NCBI GenBank assembly: GCA_016708875.1
Contig: JADJFA010000028.1
Location: forward strand, 1 to 64,000
Length of the DNA: 64,000 bases
Direction: 5' to 3'
Source: Lewinellaceae bacterium
Lineage (GTDB): Bacteria > Bacteroidota > Bacteroidia > Chitinophagales > Saprospiraceae
Shown here: positions 18,205-25,836 of the stretch, in pieces
Position numbering within the stretch: position 1 is the stretch's first letter
How the letters are laid out: the number at the start of each line of letters is the position of its first letter
The notes under the pieces: generated by a model
Database searches by the model: none
Told to the model about the DNA's origin: nothing
What the model saw: only the letters and a program-made list of their open reading frames with translations
Made by a program: the position numbers and the translations under genes

Positions 18205-18339
18205 GGGCAGTAGCAGTAGGCAGTGGCAGTTTTAACAATAGTAATATTAACGGAGGCGGGAGTATAGGCGGTGCGAATTGAAAATGTTTATAAAATCTAT
18301 GTCAATCAAAAATCAGGGTTCACGGTTCAATTTATCTAG

Positions 18340-19053
18340 TTAATACTTTAATTCGCTCCGTACAACCGGCAAAAGCAGCTGCACCCACCCTGTATATTGT
18401 TTTGCAGAAGGGTGTAGTCCATCAAATGCCACCAAATCTGGTTCGGAAATGCCCTGACGCGAAATCTCCGTAACATTCACATATTGAACCTTGTACGCCT
18501 CGGATATGTCGCGGTTGGCTGCGTTGTATTGATCAATTTTCTGCGAAATCAAAGCCGGATTCCCAGTACTCTGACCCAAAGTTGTAAAGGCCCAATCTGG
18601 GATTGAAAGCACTACAACCCGGTTTTTTCGACCACCAGCGCGAGCGATGGCGTATTGTAGCAGTTCCTCAAATTCCTTTTTATATGTCTCAAAATTAGCG
18701 TTTTGGTACTGATTATTCACCCCAATGCATAGGGTAACGAGACTGAAGGTACTATCACCCAACACAGGGGCCTGACTGGCAAGGGCAGATTGGAGATTGT
18801 CGGTCCGCCAACCTGTTTGGGCAACTACATGAAGCCCGGCTAAATCAAAGCCTTCTGTGCGGAGACTGTCGGCTAATTGATTGGGGAAATTTTGCTCCCA
18901 AGGCACGCTTTCTCCTTTGGTATAGGAGTCGCCAAGCGCCAGGATGTCCACTCGTTCCGTCATAGGTTCGGATTGCTTTGGTACTGAATCTTCTGTCAAG
19001 TGTCGGCAAAAGAACAGCATAGGGAGAAAAAGGAAAAGCGTGATTGGGCGCAT
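18340..19053 (-). CDS. SGNH/GDSL-type hydrolase, exported
   Basis: 237 residues from the ATG at 19053. The N-terminus MRPITLFLFLPMLFFCRH is a signal sequence with a possible lipidation Cys at 16. SGNH block I is present as LALGDSYTKGE (catalytic Ser), block III as CIGVNNQYQN and block V as DGLHPS (catalytic Asp/His). It probably hydrolyses an ester such as a lipid or acetylated sugar in the periplasm. The frame is open 75 bp further upstream, but that extension lacks signal-peptide character. Intergenic DNA 18205-18339 contains a GCAGTAGCAGT fragment that also occurs in the CCCGCCGTAGC repeats elsewhere. Confidence 0.8.
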   Translation of the reverse strand: MRPITLFLFLPMLFFCRHLTEDSVPKQSEPMTERVDILALGDSYTKGESVPWEQNFPNQLADSLRTEGFDLAGLHVVAQTGWRTDNLQSALASQAPVLGDSTFSLVTLCIGVNNQYQNANFETYKKEFEELLQYAIARAGGRKNRVVVLSIPDWAFTTLGQSTGNPALISQKIDQYNAANRDISEAYKVQYVNVTEISRQGISEPDLVAFDGLHPSAKQYTGWVQLLLPVVRSELKY

Positions 19054-19152
19054 GGTGGATTTTGTGGGAATGAACAAGGAGAATTTGTAAATGTTTTTAC
19101 TGCCCGAAACCATCGTTTCTATTTTCAAAATTTAATTACACTATTTCAATAA

Positions 19153-20079
19153 ATGTCCTTCAAAAAAATTGCCAGGTCCCTCGCCATAATACTGTCTTTG
19201 ATTTTGTTGTTGGGCTTTTTTGTGGTAGAGAACATACTTCCTTATTCAGGGATAAAGCCCATGCGGCACCAACCTGAAGATTTGCTGTGGCTCCTACCGA
19301 AAGGCGTAAAACCTGAAAACTACGGTCTCAGCGCTAAATCGCTCTTTATTCAAACGCCCGACAGCCTCCAACTAAGTGCTCTAATCGTAAACTCCAATAC
19401 TGACACAACCCTGGCCACTGTCGTGCTTTTGCACGGCATTTCGGCTTGCAAAGAGGTGGAACTTGAACGTGCTAAGTTACTCGCGGACGCGGGCTATGCC
19501 AGTCTCTTACTCGATCTGCGCGCCCACGGCCAGAGCGAAGGTGAATACTGCACCTTTGGCTACCATGAAAAAAATGATTTGCGGGCAGTGGCGGATACTT
19601 TGGAAAAGCTATTCCCAAGACGACCAATGGCGATTTGGGGCGCATCGTTGGGCGGCGCAGTGGCATTGCAGGCCATGGCCGTGGAACCTCGATATTCGTT
19701 TGGCATTGTGGAAAGTACCTTCGACGAATTCGACAAAGTGGCCATGGAATACGGAGCAGACTGGTTCTTTGGCATGCGCAGTAAGTGGCTGACGGACAGG
19801 GTAATAAACAAGTCGGGCCGAATTGCCCATTTCGAGCCGGATTCCGTGAAGCCTGTGATTGCTGCGGCTCAAATTGACCGACCAATATTGTTCATCCACG
19901 GCGACAAAGACGCCAGGATACCCATGTGGTTTGGCGAGCGCAATTATCTTGCTTGTCCTGCGGAAGGCAAACGCTGGTATAAGGTGCCGGGAGCGGGCCA
20001 TAACAATCTCTGGAAAATAGCAGGCGATTCTATGAAGCAGGAGGTACTCCTATTTTTGGAGGAGCAAAGTCGGGGTTGA
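19153..20079 (+). CDS. Alpha/beta hydrolase, membrane-anchored
   Basis: 308 residues. An N-terminal hydrophobic helix (about 7-26) is a probable uncleaved anchor. The alpha/beta-hydrolase core follows, with oxyanion motif VVLLHGISACKE (about 92), nucleophile elbow WGASLGG (Ser about 161), acid GDKDARIP (about 254) and His in GAGHNN (about 280). Resembles the YfhR/BEM46-like group of hydrolases with unknown substrates. It is divergent from the SGNH gene and overlaps nothing. The next gene's upstream open frame begins immediately after its stop. Confidence 0.8.
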   Translation: MSFKKIARSLAIILSLILLLGFFVVENILPYSGIKPMRHQPEDLLWLLPKGVKPENYGLSAKSLFIQTPDSLQLSALIVNSNTDTTLATVVLLHGISACKEVELERAKLLADAGYASLLLDLRAHGQSEGEYCTFGYHEKNDLRAVADTLEKLFPRRPMAIWGASLGGAVALQAMAVEPRYSFGIVESTFDEFDKVAMEYGADWFFGMRSKWLTDRVINKSGRIAHFEPDSVKPVIAAAQIDRPILFIHGDKDARIPMWFGERNYLACPAEGKRWYKVPGAGHNNLWKIAGDSMKQEVLLFLEEQSRG

Positions 20080-20136
20080 ATGTATCTTTGGCATCCAAAC
20101 CAATTGTTTTGGACACCAAAAAGATATAGCTCTCCG

Positions 20137-21792
20137 ATGCGTCCAGTTGCATTCTTCTTTTTCTTATTTTTTTGCTCAAAAACTTCCCTTTTCGCTACCC
20201 ATATCGTGGGCGGAGAAATCACCTATCGCTGTGTCGGCAACAATTTTTATGAAATTACGCTCACTGTTTACCGGGATTGCTACAACGGAGAGCCGAGCTT
20301 TGACGATTTCGCTATTATAGGTGTGTACGAGAAAGGAGCAGACAGTGTTTTGGTCAAAAACCTATCGATTCCTTACAATGAAAACACCAACGACACCCTG
20401 CCTATCATCCTCAATGACCCTTGTTTGACCATCCCTCCCGATGTCTGCGTCCACAAGGCCACGTACCGAATCACCACGCTATTGCCATTTAATCCCAATG
20501 GCTATGTGATTGTTTATCAACGCTGTTGCCGCAACAAACTCATTCGAAATATTCCCGACCCACTCGATACGGGCATCTCCTTTGTGGCAGAAATTTCTGC
20601 CGAAAGTCAAATGGTTTGCAATCAAGGCGCGACCTTCAATAATTGGCCGCCAGTCGCCATTTGTGTCCACCATCCCATTAATTTCGACCACGCTGCCTCT
20701 GATGGCGATGGCGACTCGCTTGCCTACCGACTTTGTACTCCCTTCAATGGCCCTCCCCCGATGGATCCCGCCCCCAATCCGCCTTATGCACCACCATTCG
20801 ACGAATTGATTTGGCTTGACCCGCCTTACAACCTTTCCAATATACTTGGCGGCGATCCGCTTACCATTGATCCTTATACAGGGTTTATGACTGGAGTACC
20901 GAACACTATTGGCAACTTTGTGCTGGGCGTGTGCGTGGATGAGTTCCGTGCAGGCGAGTTGCTCTCCACCACCCGCCGCGATTTTCAATACAATGTGGCA
21001 GATTGCGGCGAACCAAACGCGGCTTTTTTTCTGCCTGAAATCTTATGCGATACACTGAGTGTCCAGTTTGTGAACAAAAGCACCAATACCAATTTTTTCC
21101 GTTGGTATTTCGACTGGGAAAATGACCTGAGCCAAACTTCCACCAATTTCTCCCCAACGCATACTTACCCGGATACTGGTCTATATACCGTGGCATTGAT
21201 TGCTGCGCCAAGTTTTCCCTGTTCCGACACGTTTTTTCAACAAATTCACCTTTTGGAAACGCTAGGCCCACTCACTGTTTCGGCCAGCCCGGACGAGATC
21301 ATGGGGGGCGACAATTCGCAGTTGAATGCAAATATCCCAGATGCAGTCAGTTATACATGGGCGCCAATAGAAAATCTTACTGACCCAAACATTGCCAACC
21401 CTGTGGCATCGCCGTCTCAAACAACTGCATACACTGTAACCGCACTTTTGCCCAATGGTTGTCAGCGCACAGCAGCGATTACTGTACGCGTAATTCCACC
21501 TCCTTGCGACGAGCCTTTTGTGTTTTTCCCAACCGGTTTTTCACCCAATGGCGACGGAGAAAACGATGCCTTGAAATTAGAGGCGACCGTACCCCCCACC
21601 GAGATGTACTGGGCTATTTACAACCGTTGGGGAGAGCGAATTTTTGAAACCACGAATTTTGATGATGCCTGGGACGGCACTTATCGAGGACAAGAACAGC
21701 CTGCCGAAACGTATGGTTATGTGCTGAGGGTGGTTTGTGCCGTAGGGCAGGAGCCGCTGTTTAAACAGGGGAATGTGACGCTGTTGCGTTGA
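20137..21792 (+). CDS. Secreted protein with PKD-like domain and CHU_C type IX sorting domain
   Basis: 551 residues. The ATG at 20137 gives a signal peptide (MRPVAFFFFLFFCSKTSLFA before THIVGGEIT). The first 280 residues (THIVGGEITYRCVGNNFYEI, YQRCCRNKLI) are a domain I have seen at the start of many Bacteroidota gliding-associated proteins. A PKD-like beta-sandwich follows (about 290-385), then a second Ig-like module (about 390-455). The C-terminus (about 461-551, FFPTGFSPNGDGENDALKLE, YNRWGERIFE, WDGTYRGQ) is the CHU_C domain used for type IX export and cell-surface attachment. Stop codon TGA is the left end of a perfect palindrome shared with the next, convergent, gene. Confidence 0.88.
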   Translation: MRPVAFFFFLFFCSKTSLFATHIVGGEITYRCVGNNFYEITLTVYRDCYNGEPSFDDFAIIGVYEKGADSVLVKNLSIPYNENTNDTLPIILNDPCLTIPPDVCVHKATYRITTLLPFNPNGYVIVYQRCCRNKLIRNIPDPLDTGISFVAEISAESQMVCNQGATFNNWPPVAICVHHPINFDHAASDGDGDSLAYRLCTPFNGPPPMDPAPNPPYAPPFDELIWLDPPYNLSNILGGDPLTIDPYTGFMTGVPNTIGNFVLGVCVDEFRAGELLSTTRRDFQYNVADCGEPNAAFFLPEILCDTLSVQFVNKSTNTNFFRWYFDWENDLSQTSTNFSPTHTYPDTGLYTVALIAAPSFPCSDTFFQQIHLLETLGPLTVSASPDEIMGGDNSQLNANIPDAVSYTWAPIENLTDPNIANPVASPSQTTAYTVTALLPNGCQRTAAITVRVIPPPCDEPFVFFPTGFSPNGDGENDALKLEATVPPTEMYWAIYNRWGERIFETTNFDDAWDGTYRGQEQPAETYGYVLRVVCAVGQEPLFKQGNVTLLR

Positions 21793-21865
21793 GGAATTGG
21801 GATATTGAGGAGACCTCGGAGGTTTTCGAAAACCTCCGAGGTCTCCTCAATATCCCAATTCCTCA
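21790..21865. repeat. Perfect 76-bp palindrome from stop codon to stop codon (core A)
   Basis: Perfectly self-complementary, 38 + 38 bases. Begins with the TGA of the rightward gene (21790-21792) and ends with the TCA that is the TGA of the leftward gene (21863-21865). The central 32 bp, GACCTCGGAGGTTTTC and its complement, is shared with 46099-46160. Expected to form a strong hairpin in both transcripts. Confidence 0.95.
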
Positions 21866-23104
21866 CCTTACCAAACTAAACGACCCCGTTTCAATAAACG
21901 TCGTCCCGTCAATTCGCTCCAGTTCAGCCCAGAATATATAGGCTCCCGGGTGCATCACCTGTCCACGGTACATGCCGTCCCATCCATTGTCGGGATAATC
22001 GGGCAAAACATCTTTCACATCAAACAGCAATTCGCCCCAGCGGTCGGCGATGAACATCCGGCGAATGCTGCGAACTCCATTGTCGGCGCCGAGGAAAAAC
22101 CGATTGTTCGGGAACCTTGCATCCGGATTGAAAACAGTGGGCGCGTACACCCGGTTTTTGTTGGAGACAAGAATCCTGATGTTGTCTGTAAGTACACAAC
22201 CCGTTGAATCTACGGCAGTTATCGTAAATGCAAGCGATTGTAGCGGAACAATACAATTGCTCATGCAGGTCGAATCAGGGCAAGGCGGCTTGGGCGACCA
22301 GCTAAAGCTGACTGGGTTCATACCGTATTGTGTTTCAATGCAAATCTCGTCGCCCTTAATGATTTCGGCGTCTTCGCCGATGTAGACCCAGAGTTCGCGA
22401 AACGTGATATTCACCTGTACCAGGGAGTCGCAGCCATTGCTCCCGGCATTGGGCAGAAGTTCATAACCGACACGGTTCTCTTCATTGTAGGTAATGCCAT
22501 TTATCACAACCGATGCTCCTGGGCAAAGGGTGTCGTTCAAGACCCGAAAAGGGATTGGAAGGGGGATGAGTTTCACCTGAATGATACTGTCGCAAGCCCC
22601 GTTGGCTATTACTTCCGTGCCTTCCCGATTGAACGCCGTATAAACATGACCATTCACCATTATCGAATCACCTTCACAGATAACTTGTTGGAAATCATGG
22701 ACAACTTTTCGAAAATTGAGGTTGACATGAATTAAACTGTCGCAGCCATTGGCTGAACCACTTTCGATAAATTCCTCGCCGATGTAAAAACCAGCGTGGT
22801 AAGCGGTGCCGTTCACCCAAAGTGTGTCGCCTTCGCAGAGCGTTTGGTCAAGTGTGGATTCCATGGCTGAGTTGAAGGTAAGTTCGACATGGATTACACT
22901 ATCAATTCCTCCTTGCGCAGCGCCGGGCAGCGTAACGGTGCCAGTTGGGTTGGCAGCATTAAAAAATTGGCTGACGACAAGAATCGTCTGGTTATCGCAG
23001 AAAGTGTCTCGGTAAGTAGAATGTCCAGGCTGTGCGAATGCTGTATTGGCAAAAAACAGGAGGATAAAAACTGCAATCGTGTTTGGGAGCATAAGTCTCG
23101 ACAT
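21863..23104 (-). CDS. Secreted repeat protein with CHU_C type IX sorting domain
   Basis: 413 residues with signal peptide (about 1-24, ending NTAFAQ). Four copies of a module of about 65 residues follow, each with the LCEGDTLWVNGTAY / GCDSLIHVNLNF pattern (about 30-280). After an Ig-like region comes a CHU_C domain (about 325-413: VYAPTVFNPDARFPNN, IADRWGELLFD, DNGWDGMYRGQ). The repeats resemble those found in Bacteroidota surface proteins of unknown ligand. It is convergent with another CHU_C protein, and its stop codon is the right end of the shared palindrome. ATG 23104 is chosen over 23116 because the signal peptide then starts normally. Confidence 0.87.
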   Translation of the reverse strand: MSRLMLPNTIAVFILLFFANTAFAQPGHSTYRDTFCDNQTILVVSQFFNAANPTGTVTLPGAAQGGIDSVIHVELTFNSAMESTLDQTLCEGDTLWVNGTAYHAGFYIGEEFIESGSANGCDSLIHVNLNFRKVVHDFQQVICEGDSIMVNGHVYTAFNREGTEVIANGACDSIIQVKLIPLPIPFRVLNDTLCPGASVVINGITYNEENRVGYELLPNAGSNGCDSLVQVNITFRELWVYIGEDAEIIKGDEICIETQYGMNPVSFSWSPKPPCPDSTCMSNCIVPLQSLAFTITAVDSTGCVLTDNIRILVSNKNRVYAPTVFNPDARFPNNRFFLGADNGVRSIRRMFIADRWGELLFDVKDVLPDYPDNGWDGMYRGQVMHPGAYIFWAELERIDGTTFIETGSFSLVR

Positions 23105-23175
23105 TTGGAGGCGCAAAGAAACGCCAATTTCTTACGCGACGACGGGATGGATTATGGTGAAATGTACTTTGCAAA

Positions 23176-23748
23176 TTACTTTTTCTTCAATACCGCTCGT
23201 TGGAATACCGAACATGGAAAGGTCTTTACTTCTGGAATTTCTTCCTCGCCCACTTTGGTGTTGCCTGTAGTACTTACGGCAGTTTCCGTGCCAGAAATGA
23301 CTTCAAAAATCATGGTATCCTCGCTTGTTTTCTCGTAGGTACAAAGAATGCGACTACCCTGCACGGTAAACCAGCAAAGGAGTTTAGGTCCGAAGAAATA
23401 ACTTTCCATGGCGATGGAATTCTTCTCGTCCACTTTCCAAACCCCTTTTTCCGGGGAAACGGGCACCAGTTCGTATGGCCTCCAGTCCTGTTCTTTGGAT
23501 CCGTAAATCAGTCCGAATGTATAACGACCCTCCCGGGAGGTATCAATTTTGTATATTTCAACGGTCATTTCTACGGATTGTACTTTTCCTTTGCCATTGA
23601 AAATGTCGAGTGTTCCGGTCCAATTTCCAGACCAGGATTCAGGGAAAGTTGGAAGTTGGCTAGTGGCAAGTTTAGATTCTTCTGCCTGGCCGAAAGCGTG
23701 TTGAATAAAGGAGAATAAGAGAATCAGGATTGCAAATAGTGGTCTCAT
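23176..23748 (-). CDS. Small secreted protein, unknown function
   Basis: 190 residues. Signal peptide (MRPLFAILILLFSFIQHAFG, cleavage before QAEE). The mature part has a beta-rich pattern (SWSGNWTGTLDIFNGKGKVQ ... EGRYTFGLIYG ... SRILCTYEKTSEDTMIFEVI) reminiscent of lipocalin-like or DUF-type secreted domains that begin with a W-x-G-x-W motif. I cannot name the family. The stop lies 71 bp upstream of the next leftward gene (21863-23104), so the two could be co-transcribed. A TACTTTTG box lies just upstream. Confidence 0.7.
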   Translation of the reverse strand: MRPLFAILILLFSFIQHAFGQAEESKLATSQLPTFPESWSGNWTGTLDIFNGKGKVQSVEMTVEIYKIDTSREGRYTFGLIYGSKEQDWRPYELVPVSPEKGVWKVDEKNSIAMESYFFGPKLLCWFTVQGSRILCTYEKTSEDTMIFEVISGTETAVSTTGNTKVGEEEIPEVKTFPCSVFQRAVLKKK

Positions 23749-23766
23749 ATTTTGAATTTGAAACAG

Positions 23767-23774
23767 CAAAAGTA
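23767..23774 (-). promoter_or_regulatory. -7 box TACTTTTG upstream of the 23176-23748 gene
   Basis: Minus-strand match to TAnnTTTG, 19 bp before the ATG at 23748. No clear -33 TTG. Confidence 0.45.
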
Positions 23775-23913
23775 CCCAAGTTCTCGTTCCCGTAGGACGA
23801 ACTGAACTTTCCGAAAGTCTTAAAATTTCGGGAAGTTTGTTTCTTGCGTCAAGTTATTGATCACTTTATCGCATTATCACTCCATCACTTTATCACTCTA
23901 TCACTTCATCACC

Positions 23914-25758
23914 ATGAGCCTACCTACACCCGGCTTTTTGATCGCTGCATTTTTTCAGGTTTGCCGCAGATTCCCCGGCACCATGCTCTGCGTTATACTC
24001 GGAACAATAGCCTGCTTCGCGCTCATTGAAAACGCCGGCCCCAGTGATAGCGAAGAATTTTTTGCCCGCAACTGGATAACTTGCCAACTTGGCCTGCCCT
24101 TCCTGACTGCGCTTGTAGCTTATTCAGAATCAAAAGGATGGAGTGAAAAACGCGGCTGGTTGTTGCAAATAATTGGCTTCCTGGCGTTGGTGGGTTGTTG
24201 GTTTTGGCTTGATACAAAAGCAACGGATTTTGAATGGCGAATACTCCCGCAGTATCTGGCTTTAATGATCGTGATGCACTTGGCTGTTGCCGTCGCGCCT
24301 TTTCTCAATGCCCGTTCGGTGCGCGAATTTTGGGAATACAACCGCGAACTCTTTGCCAACCTGGTAGTAGGCGCTGCTTTCACCCTGATTCTTTACGCCG
24401 GGCTGGCACTGGCTTTGCTTGCCGTGGATAATTTGTTCAATTTCAATGTCCAGGAAAAAGCCTACGCCAAACTTTTCGTGTTGCTCGCAGGCATTTTCAA
24501 CACGGCTTATTTTTTGTTCCATTTTCCTCCCGCCTTCGCTAAAGCTACGGCGGGTGAAACGGCTACTGCTCCCTCCTTCGCCGAGGCTACGGCGGGTAAA
24601 ACGGCGGGTGAAACTGCCACTATCTCTGAACCAGCATACAACTGGGTTTTTCGCAACCTCTGCAAGTACATTCTTATCCCCATCGTGATTTTATACTTCC
24701 TGATTTTATATGCCTACGGCGCAAAAATCGGGCTTGAATGGTCGCTCCCAAAAGGCTGGGTGAGCTCCCTGGTCGTCGGGTTTTCGGTAGCAGGAATATT
24801 CACTTACTTGCTCAACTTCTATTTGGCGGAAGAAGACAACAGTGTGATTGTCAAAGGGTTCAAACGCTGGTTTTGGTGGGTGGTGTTGCCACTCACGGTC
24901 CTGCTTTTTGTCGCCATTGGCAAGCGTCTCAGCGATTACGGGGTCACCGAGGAGCGTTATTTGGTTGCGGAACTAGGCGTGTGGCTCGCGGCGTCCTGCC
25001 TGTATTTTTTGTTTTCCAAAAACGACAATATCAAGTTCATTCCCATTTCACTGGCGCTGTTTGCGCTTTTCTGGGCCTTTGGGCCGCTGAGCGCTTTTAC
25101 CGTTTCAGAAAGAAGCCAAAAAGGGATTTTGACTGAAATTCTGGAACGCAACGGGCGCTTTGAAAACGGAAAATTGAAACCCGGCACTGCCGCACTCACC
25201 GAGCCTGAGCAAAACCAGGTAAGTTCAGCCATTTTGTACCTCGAAAAGCGAAATGTACTTTCCGAACTTCTGCCTACGCCGATTGACAGCACTTTACTTG
25301 AGTACGACGGGCTTCTGAATTGGCTCAAAATCGGCGAGGGTGCCAATCCCAAGATGAATAGTCTTAACATAAGTGCGATAAATTCATCCGAACCTTTGGA
25401 TGTCCGTGGTTTCGATATGGCCTACAAGGCCGATCTCCTCCCAAAAAATGACCGGGAAAGTGAAGAACCCGGCTATTTTTTCAGCCTTTCTGACGACGGT
25501 AAAATGCTCGAATGGCGTGAAACAAAGGCCGGGAAAAGCGCTCTGATCGAAACTTTCAGTCTCAACCCAAGCATTCAAAAATGGCTGGAAAAAATGGATA
25601 AAACCGAGTCGTATACCCATCTGAGATTGCCGGTAAATGAGCGTACCATTCCATTTTATGGTCGTCGTGGCACACTCCGTTTCATTGTGCAGGAAGTCCA
25701 TATAGAGGTGGACGGGCAAGAAAAAGGCTGGACTATTGCAATGGCTGGATACTATTGA
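23914..25758 (+). CDS. DUF4153 membrane protein with in-frame repeat insertion
   Basis: 614 residues with about 11-12 membrane helices in the first 390 residues and a soluble C-terminal domain. The layout and motifs (ENRELFANLVVGAAF-type segment: EYNRELFANLVVGAAFTLIL) fit DUF4153, of unknown function. Between helices, residues about 206-236 read AFAKATAGETATAPSFAEAT and onward. This is an in-frame translation of a CCCGCCTTCGC...GCTACGGCGGG DNA repeat, not family sequence. The ATG at 23914 is chosen because the upstream open frame is a translated 'atcact' simple repeat. No obvious partner nearby. Confidence 0.8.
   Translation: MSLPTPGFLIAAFFQVCRRFPGTMLCVILGTIACFALIENAGPSDSEEFFARNWITCQLGLPFLTALVAYSESKGWSEKRGWLLQIIGFLALVGCWFWLDTKATDFEWRILPQYLALMIVMHLAVAVAPFLNARSVREFWEYNRELFANLVVGAAFTLILYAGLALALLAVDNLFNFNVQEKAYAKLFVLLAGIFNTAYFLFHFPPAFAKATAGETATAPSFAEATAGKTAGETATISEPAYNWVFRNLCKYILIPIVILYFLILYAYGAKIGLEWSLPKGWVSSLVVGFSVAGIFTYLLNFYLAEEDNSVIVKGFKRWFWWVVLPLTVLLFVAIGKRLSDYGVTEERYLVAELGVWLAASCLYFLFSKNDNIKFIPISLALFALFWAFGPLSAFTVSERSQKGILTEILERNGRFENGKLKPGTAALTEPEQNQVSSAILYLEKRNVLSELLPTPIDSTLLEYDGLLNWLKIGEGANPKMNSLNISAINSSEPLDVRGFDMAYKADLLPKNDRESEEPGYFFSLSDDGKMLEWRETKAGKSALIETFSLNPSIQKWLEKMDKTESYTHLRLPVNERTIPFYGRRGTLRFIVQEVHIEVDGQEKGWTIAMAGYY
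24526..24620. repeat. CGGCGGG-type palindromic repeat inside a coding region
   Basis: Two and a half units of CCCGCCTTCGC-n-AGCTACGGCGGG/TGAAAC keep the reading frame of the DUF4153 gene. Related non-coding copies lie at 30218-30260, 31298-31350 and 49095-49215. Confidence 0.85.
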
Positions 25759-25813
25759 AAGAAAAATGGGAGTTTGTTAAGTTTGCCCAAAAGAGGGATG
25801 TTTGTTAAGTTTG
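25755..25813 (+). promoter_or_regulatory. Tandem TAAGTTTG promoters of the M1 peptidase gene
   Basis: Two copies of GTTTGTTAAGTTTGCCC place TAAGTTTG at 25778-25785 and 25806-25813. The first has TTG at 25755-25757 and the second uses the TTTG of the first (25782-25785). Both spacings are 20 bp, matching the TTG-N17-23-TAnnTTTG consensus. The ATG follows at 25837. Confidence 0.6.
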
Positions 25814-25836
25814 CCCTTTCACTCTCCCATACTGTT

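Noticed and set aside
18205..18339. tRNA or small RNA gene in the gap between the DUF2007 and SGNH genes
   Set aside because: No cloverleaf or TTCGANNC-type T-arm in the right context; it contains repeat fragments only.
20479..20988. 169-codon minus-strand frame inside the first CHU_C protein gene
   Set aside because: Antisense shadow of a well-supported gene; no motif or start context.
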